Shown: positions 10,731 to 22,840, counted from the first letter of the stretch. The stretch: 64,000 nt of DNA from Gonatopus flavifemur (GCA_018340375.1 JAFFJZ010000004.1:25952001-26016000), one strand, 5' to 3'. A program made the numbers and translations. The notes: a model not told the origin generated them from the sequence alone.

Positions 10731-11910
10731 GACATGTGGGGATCCTTGTCATCCACGAAGAATTTCTGCCGGAATCTCCTGAGTCATTTGATAGCTCCCG
10801 AAAGTTACAAAATGACAATTTTTTCAGTCTTCAAATGCTCTATCTCATCCGGATTCAGGGTACAAACAATGATACTGGGTGGAATTATACTCTGGCATGT
10901 GGGGATGATTGTCATCCACGCAGAGTTCTTGCCGGAATGTCCTAAGTCATTTTATAGCTCCCGAAAGTTGAAAAATTACCGGATTAGGAGTTTCAAAATG
11001 CTCCATCTCATCCGGATTTAGGGTACAAGCGATGATACTGTGTGAAATCATACTCTCGCATGTGGAGATCATTTTCATCCACGCAGAATTTTTGCCGGAA
11101 TCTCCTGAGTCATTTTATAGCTCCCGAAAGTGGAAAAATTATAGGATTATGAGTTTCAAAATGCTCTACCTCATCCGGATTTGGGGTACAAACGATGATA
11201 CTGGGTGAAATCATACTCTGGCATGTGGGGATGATTGTCATCCACGCAGAATTTTTGCCGGAATCTCCTAAGTCATTTTATAGCTCCCGAAAGTTCAAAA
11301 ATTACAGGATTATGAGGTTCCAAATATTCTACCTCATCCGGATTTTGGGCACAAACGATGATACTGGGTGAAATCATACTCTGGCATGTTGGGATCATTT
11401 TCATCCACGCAGAATTTTTGCCGGAATCTCCTAATTCATTTTATAGCTCCCGAAAGTGGAAGAATTATAGGATTATGAGTTTCAAAACGCTCTACCTCAT
11501 CCGGATTCAGGGTACAAACGATGATACTGGGTGAAATCATACTCTGGCATGTGGGTATGATTGTCATCCACGCAGAATTTTTGCCGGAATCTTCCAAGTC
11601 ATTTTATAGCTCCCGAAAGTTGAAAAATCACAGGATTAGGAGTTTCAAAATGCTCCATCTCATCCGGATTCAGGGTACAAGCGATGATACTGTGTGAAAT
11701 CATACTCTGGCATGTGGGGATCATTGTCATCCAGGCAGGATTTTTGCCGGAATCTCCTAAGTCATTTCATAGCTCCCGAAAGTTACGAAATCACAACTTT
11801 TTTGTCTTCAAATGCTCTATCTCATACGGATTTAGGGTACAAACGATGATACTGGGTGAAATCATACTCTGGCATGTGGGGATCATTGTCATTCGCGCAG
11901 AATTTGCTTT
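10731..11910 (-). repeat. Right array of ~162-bp repeats, inverted
   Basis: The complementary marker ATAGCTCCCGAAAG recurs near 10791, 10953, 11118, 11280, 11443, 11606 and 11770. The units are the reverse complement of those in 9740-10730, with the symmetry centre near 10730. Confidence 0.9.
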
Positions 11911-12506
11911 GAAGAATGGCGCTCCCCTTGATATCAGGTTTTGCGTAAGGGTACTCCCGTCAAGCTTCGGAACAAATCACTCCACCTCCCCACCCAATTC
12001 CCCTTCTCGTTGATGGAACGTGGGTACATGAATTGTGATTGTTGAATGGCGCCTCTTCCGAAGTCAGATTGCGCTCTCGGGATGCCTTTGTTATGCTTTG
12101 AAATCAAGTTACCCCCCCTAATTCTCCCCCTCCGTGATAAAATGGGCATATGACCTATGATTCTTGAATGGCGCCCGCCCTGGAATCGGATTCCTCAGTC
12201 AAAATTATTCCATCTCTCTTCAACACGGAAATATCGCCCCTAACTTTTCCCCTGGGGGTAAAATCAAAAATCCTTATCGGTACAAACATCTACGCGTCAT
12301 CCTCTTTCCAATGAGCCCAAGATCATTAAAATCGGAAAAAGTCGCCGGCAAACTTTTTTTCCACCCCCCTATAACTTATTTTCCTCTAGGGTACAAACAA
12401 AAATCGTTACGCTACATTGGGGTACAAACGATGGACTACATTTTGGCATGGAAAAAAAAATTTTTCCTCAAAGTCGCCGGCTAAGTTCACAGGGGTCCAA
12501 TCAGCA

Positions 12507-14497
12507 GAGTGTTTTTGATTGGTTAACTGCTTTATAAGGAATATTTTTATTCGTTTCCAACTCTTTACGATTAGCAAATCTTTCTCCAAGAACCGATTTT
12601 CTCAACCATCCGATGGGACCCCCAGTATCAACTAATGTATACATATTTTCTACTTTCCTGAAGTATGTACTTATATTTACTTCATCACTTATATTCATGC
12701 TTATATTATGCCATGATTCTCAGTTGTTGTCCTGTTGTCGATATCTTGCTGCTTTCGCCTCGACGATTTCGATTGACGTTGAGAGATTCCACTACTGCTC
12801 CGTCGATACAATTCCCCTAACGGCCCTGCTAAAAGTGACGGGAAGAATATAAATGCGAATCTTTACGATTCATTCCGCGAGGCAGAAGTGAAAATTTGTG
12901 ATGGAGATAAAATCTGTGCGATTCTTATCGTCGTTGAAGGAATGCGATTGGAACAGCGGAAATGAAGTTATTCCGTTCTCATCCCGGATTGCTATTTTTT
13001 ATCGAATCCTCCGAAATGACAGGTTCAATATATTACCATTTTGATCAGCATACACAACGACCTAATTGGATCCGTTCCTAATCGCATTTGCGGAAAAAAA
13101 TATATTCCGTTTCAATCCGCTTCGATGAACTGAATGATATCCCTAACAGTAAAATGCTGAACAAATATGCAGCAAATTGTTGAAAACGTACAACAACAGT
13201 GAAGCAATTTGCAGGGACGTTGCGTCGCCAAATGCGCAATAATATGCTGTAAATCTAAGATTCCAGCTTGAGTTGTTGTCATGTTGCTAAGAAGTAGCTT
13301 GGTTTCATGAAGCTCTCAATCACGTGCGTAGCAAATTCCCAGCAACTGTACGCTAACTTGATAAACAACATAAGAGCAACGATTGCAACGCGACTTCTGT
13401 TGTATGGGATATGACAGTTCATAGTTTGCGTTCAAAAGTGTTGAACAAAACGATGATGTTCTGTTTCCGTATTACCGTGTGGACGTTTTATTCCGTTTTA
13501 GGTGGGATTGACAGATATTAATTCATTGCATCGTAATTCGGTCTGACAAGCTAGATGATTTTATATAGCAGTCGAAAAATTCTTCTTTCAAAAAAAAGAT
13601 AGAATTCTTTATGAGCTATTCTCGGGCCCATGAATTCATAAAGAGTTTGAGAAGAGCTCACTCCTTGGCACATTGACGAGTTCAAATGCTGAAAGAATTG
13701 TTTTAGTATCTTTAAGAACTAGTTCAGTATTCTCGTGCATATTTTGATGAAAACGTAAAGACATTCGAAGTTCATGCATTCGGGTGTAGATATACAAGAG
13801 GCGTTCTACAATTTCCAGGCGGAGGACCGCGAAGGGAGAAGAGGGCGAATCAAGTTGGAACGTCAGCAAAAAACTTTGATCGATGTTGGCTGACGTTGAC
13901 GGATCCCGTCAAACAGTAAATTCAACGCGTCGGAATTCAAAACCTTCGTGATCCACTTTAGCCCCAGGTATTCGTGATCGTGCCGAGGCTACGGTGTTGG
14001 CCTAAAAAATACGCGTCATCGAGCCATTGGTCGAGGAATTGAAAATTTGAATTCCCGCGCTAACGTGACGTCAATAGCTTCGAGGCACGATATTGGGCGA
14101 AATTATTCGAGCACACGTGCCAAAACTGCGTTTTTGGTTTGAATGCCCACTATTGATCGAAAATTTTGAACTTCGAACTCACACGCCAACGTGAAATCAA
14201 CGGGTACGGCGCAAGTAGGGATCGGCTTGAGGGTGATTTTCAAATCACAGTGATAGCAAAGAACAGTCGGAAAAAAGAGCAACTTATTGAGCAGTGATTC
14301 AATCACTTTTAAGGTTGAAATTAATCAGTTTTCTCGTATATAAATATTTGCACCTTTTTTTTCTTAAAATCAACATGAAAAATTATGATTGGAATAACAT
14401 TTTTAAATAATCAAATTTGAATTGAAATTACCATAAAATAAAATATATATCATCGCATACACATATTTTGTCACATACGTATATTTCTGATACTATA
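12507..14497. other. Intergenic stretch with scattered repeat fragments
   Basis: A minus-strand open frame (12501-12698, containing YTLVDTGGPIGWLRKS) abuts the foldback insertion but has no splice or family support. Around 13560-13720 and 30510-30770 similar GAATTC/AAGAACTC-rich palindromic sequence occurs. Nothing else was recognised. Confidence 0.45.
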
Positions 14498-14663
14498 CCC
14501 TGGTGAAAACTCCAATTTTGAAAGATTCTCAGAGAAGTTCAGAAAATTTTCACAGATTTTCAGCATCACTTTGGACGTTCACAGAGATTTACAGAGAATG
14601 TTAGAATTTTTGAAAATTTTTAAAAAATTCTCGCAAATTCTCAGAGAAATATTTTCGCCAGGG
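14498..14663. mobile_element. 166-bp element with CCCTGGTGAAAA ends
   Basis: The ends are CCCTGGTGAAAA and TTTTCGCCAGGG. The interior repeats TTCTCAGAGAA/TTCACAGA motifs. ATA lies on both sides and may be a 3-bp target duplication. The terminal motif is shared with foldbacks at 15738, 16624 and (as CCCTAGT) 23800 and 57807, although interiors are unrelated. Confidence 0.6.
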
Positions 14664-14679
14664 ATAAGTATTAGGGATT

Positions 14680-15400
14680 CTCGAACACCTAGAAAAGTAT
14701 TGTCTAAGCCGTGACGTCACACACCTAAATTAAAAGTTGGAATTTCGACAATTCAAAAATACTGAGTGATAGGTCTTGAAAAATCAATGCAAGTATCCGT
14801 TTACGATTTTTTTCTATGATTGATAGTTTTCGAGATAAAGAATAAAAACTACTCATTTTTGCGTAACCAAAATCAATCGTGAACGGATACTTGCATTGAT
14901 TTTTCAAGACCTAACACCCAGTATTTTTCAATCTTCGAAATTCCAACTTTTAAGGGAGTGCTCTGGTCGATTTTTTCACCAAAAAACTACTAGATCGTTT
15001 CAACCATTCTACGTCAAAAATATTCAATCAATTGCATTAAACTTTTGATCAAATGATTCAGAATCAATCAAACAATGCGGGTCTGGTCTGTTTGTCGTTC
15101 AACTAACTCGTCATAAATAATTAGAACGAAATTTCGTTATCAGCCAATAAGAAACCTCTATTCAGTTTTTTTTATATTATAACAAATATAATCCATGTAC
15201 AATTATTTGGAGACCAGAGCCGGCATCTCTGATTTATTCTAGATTTTTTGATGTCAAGGTCGATGTACTTAATTGAATATTAATGGCGTAAAATGGTTGA
15301 AACGACCTAGTAGTTTTCTAGTGAAAAAATCGACCAGGGGACACCCTTAATTTCGGCGTGTGACGTCACGGTTCGGACAATACTTTTCTAGGTGTTCGAG
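14680..15400. mobile_element. Long-TIR element (CTCGAACACCTAG ends) with nested insertion
   Basis: CTCGAACACCTAGAAAAGTA and its complement bound the element. The paired arms continue through GTGACGTCACAC and resume at TGGTCGATTTTTTCAC on each side. The left arm is interrupted by the TTAA-flanked hairpin at 14734-14949. Target duplication not resolved. Non-coding. Confidence 0.7.
14734..14949. mobile_element. 216-bp TTAA-flanked hairpin nested in the 14680 element
   Basis: TTAA occurs at 14730-14733 and 14950-14953. The ends AAGTTGGAATTTCGA and TCGAAATTCCAACTT pair. Longer inner pairing includes TCTTGAAAAATCAATGCAAG. The right arm of the host element shows the uninterrupted junction (AAATTAAGGG in complement), proving a TTAA target. 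Confidence 0.8.
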
Positions 15401-15737
15401 CGTTAGGCGAGTTTTTCGATCCGGGTGCTCAATTGGCCAATCAATGCCGTGTACGATAATTTTGTTGACAACCCTGCATTTTGCACACAGACCTCAAAGC
15501 GGTTCTTATTGAGCAGTCGTATGGAAGAACAATCGCAAGTGTTCCTGCTCAGTACAAAGAATAGGGTGATTGGTAGCAGTGATCGCTATCACAGTCCCAT
15601 CTCTAGGCGCAAGCCATTGATTCGAATATATTACATTCAAATTTTCCGCCATCATGACATCACGAGCTTCGACGCACGCTGTCTATCAGATCACGAAGAA
15701 TTTAGATTGTTTTCCTAATGTAACGTCACAGCTCCTT

Positions 15738-16623
15738 CCCTGGTAAAAAAACCGGATGGAGACAGGATAAAGACTGGATGGGACCCGGACTAGCCCTGGA
15801 ACGGAATAGTATCGGGATGCATACAGGTTTTACACGGGGAAAGTTTTCTGTTTCGGGTATGTATACGGGCCTATACGGGTGCAGTGCCAGGACTGCGAAG
15901 TGGGATTCGGATATGAATCCTGGTTCATCCGAGTCCTATCTAGGAAAATTTTCAGGAATAGGGTTTGTATACGGGTCTATTCGGGTAGTAGCCGGGAACT
16001 ACGGAGCTGGAAACGGATGTGTATCCGGGATCACTCGGGAGTAATACGGGACTTTGTCACCGAAATTAATTAAAAAGTTTCAATCAGGATTCATTCCGGA
16101 TTAATCCGGGTCCTATCTGGGAAAATTTTCGGAATTGAGTTTCGTGTTCGGGTCTATCCGGGTACCAGCCGGGAGCTGCGCAGCTTAAAACAGTATGTAT
16201 CCGGAATCATTCGGGAGTAATACGGAAATTTCTCACCGAAATCATTTAATAAGTTTCAATCGGGATTCATTCCGGCACGCAAAAAAATGACTTCTCATAT
16301 TTACCACAATTTGGAATAAACTTTAGGACAAGGACAATTTTGGAGTAGAATTTACTGCAACTGCCATTGAATCTACTATCGTTTAGTTGGAATTACTACA
16401 ATTTGTTTTGAATGGTAATAGAAATTGTCCCTGTCTCAGAATTTTTTTCCGTGCGGTTAATCTGGGTCGTATCCGGGAAAATTTTCAGAAATGCGTTTCG
16501 TGCTCGGGTCTATCCGGGTAGTAGCCGGGAACTGCGAAGCTGAAAACGGAGATGTATTCGGGATCATCCGGGAGTAATACGGGAATTTGTCACCGAAATT
16601 AATTGATAAGTTTGAATCGGGGT
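15738..16623. mobile_element. Left portion of a CCGGGT-rich foldback
   Basis: It starts CCCTGGTAAAAAAACCGG and repeats CCGGGT/CGGGAACT-type motifs. Around 16264-16455 a separate insertion with CACGCAAAAAAATGA and TTTTTTTCCGTG ends is nested. The copy stops where a second, complete left end begins at 16624. Confidence 0.65.
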
Positions 16624-18058
16624 CCCTGGTGAAAAAACGGATAGACCCCGCATGAAAACCGGATAGCATTTGGACTAGGCCCGGAACGGGTTTTTTTTCG
16701 TTTCGGATACACATATGGGTCTACACGGGTGCAGTACCGGGATTCTGAAGTGGGAATCGGACATGTATCCGGGTTTATTTGGGCCCCATCTAGGAAAATT
16801 GTCGGGAATAGGTTTCGTGTACAGGTGTTTCCGAATAGTGACCGGGAATTTTGAAACTTAAGACGGATACGTATCCGGGTTCATCCGCGTGTAGTACGGG
16901 AATGATTCACCGAAATTCATTCATAACTCTCAATCGGGATCCGTTCCGGATCTTTCCGGGTGCTATCTGGCGTAGTCTCAGACACATGGTTTTTTATACA
17001 GGTCTATCCTGGTTGTGCCCGGGAACCTTGGAGCTCAAAACGAATACGTATTCGGATTTATCTGGGAATTGATAACCGAAATTGATTTATAAGTTTCAAT
17101 CGGGTTTCGTTCCGGGTTACACGGGTTCTATCTGGAGCAGTTTCAGAAATATGGTTTTCTATACGGGTCCATACGGATTGTGCATGGGAACTTTGAAGCT
17201 CACAGCAGATACGTATTCGGGTTCGTCCGGGAGCAGTATGAAAATACATCTTGACTCTTCCAGATGGAACCCGGATGAAGCCGAGCATATATCCGCTTTG
17301 AGCGGTGTAGTTAACGAGTAGCAACTCGGACAAATCTGTATATGAAACCATTCTCCGAAAACTTTTTCAGATCGCATCTAGATAAATCTGGAATGAATAC
17401 CGATTGAAACTTCTGAATAAATTTCGATAACGAATTTTTGTATTACTCCTGGACAAACTCGGATACGTATGCGTTTCGAGCTCCAAGATTCCCGGGCACA
17501 ACCCGAATAGACCAGTATAGAAAAACCATCTTTCTGAAACTCCCCCAGATAGAACCTGGATACACCCGAAATAAATTCTGATTGATACTTGAAAATGATA
17601 CTTGATAAATGAATTTTTGTGAATTATTCCCGTATTACTCCCGGATGAACCCGGATACGTATCCGTTTTGAGCTCCAAAGTTTCCGAGCCCAACTCGGAA
17701 AGACCCGTATATAAGACCATATTTCTGAAACTGTTCCAGATAGAAGCGGATAGACCCGGAACGGATCCCGATTGAGATTTATAAATGAATCTCGGTGAAT
17801 CATTCCTGTATCATTTCCGGATGAACCCGAGAACGTATCCATCTTGAGCCTCAAATAAACCTTGAAGCCGGACCTGAATGAACCCGGATACATGTCAGAT
17901 TCCTATTTCGCAGTCCCGATACTGCACCCGTATAAACCCGAATATATACCCGAAACGAACAACCTTTCCCGTATAATACCCGTATGCACCGGGATACCAC
18001 TTCGTTCGGATCCCAATCCGGGTCCTATCTGGTCTTTATCCGGTTTCTTCTCATCGGG
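16624..18058. mobile_element. CCGGGT-rich foldback transposon, complete copy
   Basis: It begins CCCTGGTGAAAAAACGG and ends with the complement (GGTTTCTTCTCATCGGGG). Left-half units containing ATCCGGGT, GTCTATCCGGG and GGGAACT are in one orientation and, from about 17200 on, the complement (ACCCGGAT, CCCGTAT). All short ORFs here are by-products of the repeats. No transposase is present. Confidence 0.65.
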
Positions 18059-18087
18059 GTATAATAAAAGACTCTGTAAGTGTTTTG

Positions 18088-18170
18088 TCGTCATCTCGGA
18101 AATCCGCTGATGTGATAGAGACTTTGTCTCTCACTCGCAGGACCCGGGTTCAATCTTCGCTGAGTGAACT
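18088..18170 (+). other. Weak tRNA-like (SINE-type) segment
   Basis: GACCCGGGTTCAATCTTCGC resembles a pol III B box with flanking T-arm sequence. The A-box region is poor and no full cloverleaf forms. It may be the remnant of a tRNA-derived SINE. Confidence 0.25.
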
Positions 18171-18286
18171 TCCAACAATTCCCTTGTAAGTTGATTTTCA
18201 TTGATAATTGGAATAAGAAAAATCGTCTGCGACGCATATGAAATCGAATTATCACAAAAAATTTTTTTTCTGCACAATAATGAATA

Positions 18287-18778
18287 TAAATCGAAATTTT
18301 TTAAATGGATCCGAATAAGACCCGGATAGAACCTGATTGATTCCTGGATGAACACGGATGAAGTTCCGACTGTTATTCGGGTCTTATCCGGGTCTCAACT
18401 TCAATTCGTGGGAAAAATCCCGAATGAGTTCCGGATGGTCCCGGGTACGACCAAGACACAAAAACCGTATAAGTCACCGTATAGACCTGGATAAAGTTCC
18501 AATGCCTATATGGGTCCTATCCGGGTTCCGAATGGGAACCTTGAAATGAATCCCTAGTCAGATCCGGAACGGACCTGATAAGAACTCAAACACGAAAACC
18601 CGATCATTTCCCGGATGAACCCTTATAAAGTTCCGACACCTATACGGGTCCTATACGGGTCTCAACTCTAATTGGTGGGAAAATTCACGACTGAGTTCCG
18701 GATAGTCCCGGACGAGACCCGGAAGTTCCGATGCGTATTCGGGTTCTATTCGGGTCGTATCCGGTTCTTTAAGCAGGG
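18287..18778. mobile_element. Third CCGGGT-type foldback fragment
   Basis: Motifs ACCCGGAT and ATCCGGGTCTCAACT recur, with GAGTTCCGGAT units. The right end GGTTCTTTAAGCAGGG resembles the complement of the CCCTGG terminus. A left terminus was not resolved. Confidence 0.5.
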
Positions 18779-18884
18779 TTGTTACCCTGTTTCCCACTGG
18801 TAATTGTCACAACTCCCTCCTCTCTCCCCTCGCATCCCTCTTGTCAGCAAAAGGTAGAACGTTTTTCATACATCTGTGCATCTG

Positions 18885-19640
18885 AAAAATCCGGATGAGA
18901 CCGGTAGGATTGCTGGATTGTAAATCCAGAGAGATACCATCAAAATTCTCATCCACATATGCGGATGAAAACCGAAAGCCTTCTCACCTCCATTCTTCCG
19001 AATATTTGGATGAGGACTGTAGAGTTTCATAGTCGGAAATCCAGATCAATACCATCAAAATTTTCGTCCGCAAGCGCGGCTGAGAACAGAAAGACATTCC
19101 AGCTTTATCTATCTAAAAAATCGAATGAAACCCACATAATTTCATGATGGTAAATCTAGAGTGATCCCATCAATATTCTTGTCCCCGCATGCGGATGAAA
19201 ACGAACAAACATTCCAACATGGAGAAGACATATGTGCTTTCTGAAGCTGACCATCTGCAAAGTCGCGCAGTAGCTCTTCGGTTAGGTGTTAGGTTCCAGA
19301 CGGTAGGCAGGTAGGAACGTAAGTTCGAACCTCGTAAGGTAGGTTATGATTTTCTCCCCGTCTATACGAGCGGACAAGAATCCTCAATGATCTTCCAACA
19401 GGAATACATAAAGTTACTCCGCGTTATACGGTTTTTAAAATTTTCATATCCATTGTAATTTTTTGGTAGAATTCTTTTACACCGTAGTTCATGCGAAATT
19501 TCGGATACAATCGATAAAATTTAATGATCGAAAATCCAGATCTATACCACTAAAATTTTCGTCCGCATTTCCAGTCGACAACGGAAAGGTTGTTTATTTT
19601 ATTTCATCTGACGATACGGATGGAATCGGTGCAATATTTT
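18885..19640. repeat. Degenerate ~110-bp tandem repeats
   Basis: AAATCCAGA-ATACCATCAAAAT-TTC-TCCGCA units recur near 18920, 19040, 19145 and 19530, each followed by GAAAACCGAAAG-like sequence. A tRNA-like segment sits within (19262-19345). Confidence 0.6.
19262..19345 (+). other. tRNA-like segment, probable SINE head
   Basis: GCAGTAGCTCTTCGGTTAGG matches a pol III A box and AAGTTCGAACCTCG a B box, at roughly tRNA spacing plus an insertion of about 10 bases. The acceptor and anticodon stems do not pair well, so it is more likely a tRNA-derived SINE than a tRNA gene. Confidence 0.4.
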
Positions 19641-19789
19641 CTGCAAATGCGGATCAATACGATCAAGATTTATTTCCGCATTTTCAGTTCTGAACGGGAG
19701 AATAAATTCTCACTCCGTTTGATTCCGTATTTTACGGGCCAAAAACCGATATTAAACGGAAAGGAAAAATCTTTTTTCCGTTTGAGCAC

Positions 19790-19917
19790 ACCCACCATTT
19801 CCACGTCGCATCTCCGTGCAGGCGACCTGGATAAAAGGAAGACGTGGCAACAAGGTGGAGGAACGGAGAAGCGAAGGAGAAAAGTCCGGCGATCGGTGGT
19901 AGTGCTGTACGGGTCAA
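19790..19917. mobile_element. Fragment of the CCCGTACAGCAC element family
   Basis: The end CGGTGGTAGTGCTGTACGGG matches the terminus of the element at 29375-29755. CACGTCGC and GGAGAA patterns also recur. It is a partial copy. Confidence 0.5.
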
Positions 19918-20715
19918 ATATGGACGATTCTCTTTACCTCTTTTCGTGCACTTTGAACCAACGGACCCTTCTTCAACGCGCTTATAACAAGTGATTTGAG
20001 ACACTATAATCCTTCGCCACGTGACTAGGACGTTTGTAGATGTAACAAAGGCGTTTTGGATTTTCTAGTTGGGAAAAATGCTCCGATTTTGAAGACGCCC
20101 TGTTCTTGTTGACCATCTTCGGTAATTTGACGAACATCCCAGAAAGCAAAAATGATCTGTTTGAACTCTTGAAGACTTTTCAAAATATTCTTGAACAATT
20201 CCCGTTATGGAAGTGAAAATGAATTCAAAATGAATACATGTTGAATGCCCGAAGAAGTCTTGATGGATTCGCAATATGAATTCTTTATGAACATTGAGTT
20301 GTTTATCAGAAATTCAATTTGAAGAATTTGCAAGGACTCTTTTGCTGTATAGGATGAGCCAAAAATGCTGCTACAGTTAACTTATCGGTTTCGAAGACCA
20401 TTCTCCGTAGAAAAAAGTCTTTCATCCGATCCGCCAACATATCGATCTGATCCAACTCAGATATTAGCTGTCTTCGTCCCAACGTGTTCTAAGTTGTCCC
20501 AATCTGCTCTTAATGTTTTTGATTCGCTTTTCTGGTTATAGAAATCAATGGATTGGTTTGGTGCTGGTTCGAACAACTTAGAACACGTTATAAAGAACAC
20601 ATCTACTGTCAAAACTTGCATAAATTCTAACTCATTTTCCGCGTAGTTCGGCCCTTGTCTCCAATATCTATCGCTCATTTTGCGAAGTGTTAAGCTGTAA
20701 TTTCATACAAGCGAC
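19918..20715. other. Unassigned stretch
   Basis: GAACTCTTGAAGA/AATTCTTTATGAAC palindromic motifs occur at 20150-20310 and relate to the GCACAGGAGTTC miniature family. No coding or RNA feature is supported. Confidence 0.4.
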
Positions 20716-20723
20716 GAGCGACG

Positions 20724-21211
20724 GGGTCGGTGCCGAATCAACGAAAAACCAAATCAACGAAAAAAAATTTACTAGCAGTATGAAGTTGTCATTTTGTTGC
20801 AGTATGAAATGAAATTAGTCATAGATCATTGATTGAATTAAACGAAAAGTAAAAAACATTGATTTGCTAACACAACCCCACGGTAAACTTAATTTCCCTT
20901 TGTTATGTTTATGATTATGGTATGGTTATGTTTATGATAACAACAAACCGATTTCCGTTCTCTACAGACGTTTGAAACAGTTTGATTGTACCGATCGATT
21001 AGGAAGATCATTAATAATTTTATTAGAATGATGAATTACGTGTCTACTGTAATAAACGGGTGCAGTGAATAGGTTAACATGAAGAATTTTCGTTTAATTT
21101 AATCAATGATCTATGACTAATTTCATTTCATACTGCAACAAAATGACAACTTCATACTGCTAGTAAATTTTTTTTCGTTGATTTGGTTTTTCGTTGATTC
21201 GGCACCGACCC
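20724..21211. mobile_element. 488-bp hAT-like element with perfect 8-bp target duplication
   Basis: GGGTCGGTGCCGAATCAACG and its complement bound the element, with paired arms of about 135 bp. GAGCGACG flanks both sides (20716-20723 and 21212-21219). No transposase. A diverged relative is at 6087-6194. Confidence 0.8.
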
Positions 21212-21531
21212 GAGCGACGAGCGATACCTTAGATAAAGGGAGAGGTCTCACATTACCTCTCTTATTAGCTGATGTATCGCTAAAAGCTAAACCTTGTTTA
21301 GCTTTGCATGAAATTACAACTTTACCGCGTATAATGTCTCTGATCTAGAGTACGCACGAAGAAATGCATTCCTGTTGGATATTACTCCGTCGGGCTGTCT
21401 CCCATGTATCTTTTGGAAACTACCGCAGTCTCATTGCATATTGATTTGGGAGAAAAAGGAGTGAGTTGCAGTTAGTGACTGCACTGTACTACGATGTAAT
21501 CTTTGTTATCTTATTCATACTTGTAGTAACT

Positions 21532-21630
21532 CACACAGCACACCAGTTCAGAAAGAGTTCACAATGAATTCGTTCAGGACTGTAAGAATTCAAAATGAAC
21601 ACATAAAGAGCTCTTTCTGAACTGTCGTTT
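21532..21630. mobile_element. Small element of the CACACAGCAC family
   Basis: CACACAGCACACCAGTTCAG opens the element, and GAACTCTTT/CTGAACTG palindromes follow. Relatives lie at 30291, 52366 and 52544. The right boundary is uncertain. Confidence 0.4.
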
Positions 21631-21817
21631 AGACACAGGGGATTCCTAGAGTCACTATAACAGAGTATGGTCAATGATGACATTTTGCATGAGTACGGTG
21701 GCACCAATTTCATGAGAATTCTGATTAGTTCCACCATTTTCAAGTCGTTTCACAACCAATGAGATTCTGTAGAACTTGACCAATCAATCGTCAGATTTTG
21801 AATTGACCAGACTCTGT

Positions 21818-21965
21818 TATAGTTGATAACCACCCATCAGCCTAAAAGTCTGTTAACGAAATTTTTTGAATGTTCGAAAACTAGTACTTCTCAGTAATTT
21901 TCCTCAAATGTACTAATTTTGAACGATTCAGGAAATTTTAGGCTAACGGGTGGTTACCGTTATAG
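21818..21965. mobile_element. Hairpin miniature element (ATAACCACCC ends)
   Basis: GATAACCACCCATCAGCCTA and its complement TAGGCTAACGGGTGGTTACC pair over about 35 bp, with an inner TACTAGT-type stem. The related arrangement at 24672-24815 has the ends TGTCCCGAATGCTGGGTAAT and complement. Confidence 0.55.
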
Positions 21966-22571
21966 GGACTCCAAGAATGGCATGCTGGGGGCCGCCAGCT
22001 CCCGCATTCTCAGATCACTTCCTCGTACTTCTACTTCTTCCACATCATCTTCGCGCACACACAGTAGCGTTCTCTTTTGAATGTTTCTATACCGTTATCC
22101 AAAATAGGACCTCACAAGATGTTGAGAAAATTGTTTCACTTGAGGTTCTTGAGCGCTCTTTCACATCATAAATCACACTCATACGGCAGGTATTCCAGAA
22201 TCCAAAATGTTGATTGGATAATAAATTTGACTCTCATAACATTGAGAAGCCATGAGTTACTTTATCATTTCTACATTGTACCCAACGAGTATACTGTTAC
22301 ATGATAAATTGTACTGTGTAAATGATACATTTAGATCACCCTAAGAAAAATTCACTGCATTTTGACCAAAAATCTCATTTTCTCTCCAATTTTTGGGACT
22401 TGGAGCTTTGATCAAAAAGGGGTCAATTTTTTTAGAGTAGTTATTTCACGCAAAATATTCTCATGTAGATGATCCTGGAGTTAAAATCGTTTATACGAAT
22501 GAAATAAAAGTCCAAACTCATAAAATTTGGTAAGTCATCGGTGTTTACCTTCTCAAAGTAACTTTTTGCAA

Positions 22572-22840
22572 TTACCCAGAAAACAAAACGAACGAGTCCA
22601 CGATCGCTCAATCTGGTGGACATAATGATGCATGAACAATTGACCAATGGTTGTACTATCAGAATGGCTAATGCGTGAATACTATCGATTATTGTACAAT
22701 CATTGCAGTAGTCTTCAATGCATGCATCGTTGGTCAATAATGTATTAAGTTATCATATAGTTAAGTGTAAAATCGTGACCGACTTCAAAGTGTCCATGAT
22801 TGTACAATCATTGAACCACTTTGTTTTCTGGGTAAAGGCA
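22572..22840. mobile_element. Miniature element with ACCCAGAAAACAAA ends
   Basis: ACCCAGAAAACAAA on the left and TTTGTTTTCTGGGT on the right bracket a segment rich in GATTGTACAATCATTG palindromes. The target duplication is unclear (possibly a 2-3 bp TA-type). Confidence 0.55.

Larger units (their letters stand above)
8777..12496. mobile_element. 3.7-kb Mutator-like non-autonomous foldback transposon
   Basis: The ends read ACCCCTGTGAACTTAGCCGG and its complement. The terminal inverted repeats are about 580 bp (8777-9365 against 11915-12496). The flanks CCAATTAGC (8768-8776) and CCAATCAGC (12497-12505) form a 9-bp duplication with one mismatch, the size made by Mutator-like transposases. The interior has six copies of a ~162-bp repeat in one direction (about 9857-10730) and seven copies in the opposite direction (about 10735-11900), so the whole element can fold into one hairpin. 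No transposase is present. A left-only segment (about 9365-9740) breaks the symmetry. Confidence 0.85.

Noticed and set aside
10349..11021. Several 90-150 codon frames across the 162-bp repeats
   Set aside because: They recur with the repeat period on both strands and contain the same peptide in each unit. They are by-products of the repeat, not genes.
12501..12698. Minus-strand frame containing YTLVDTGGPIGWLRKS beside the foldback
   Set aside because: It looks codon-like, but it has no splice sites or family match, and it ends at the insertion boundary. I could not support it as a gene.
15778..18110. Multiple short frames rich in Gly, Ser, Arg and Tyr
   Set aside because: They come from CCGGGT-type repeats read in different frames, with no start or splice context.
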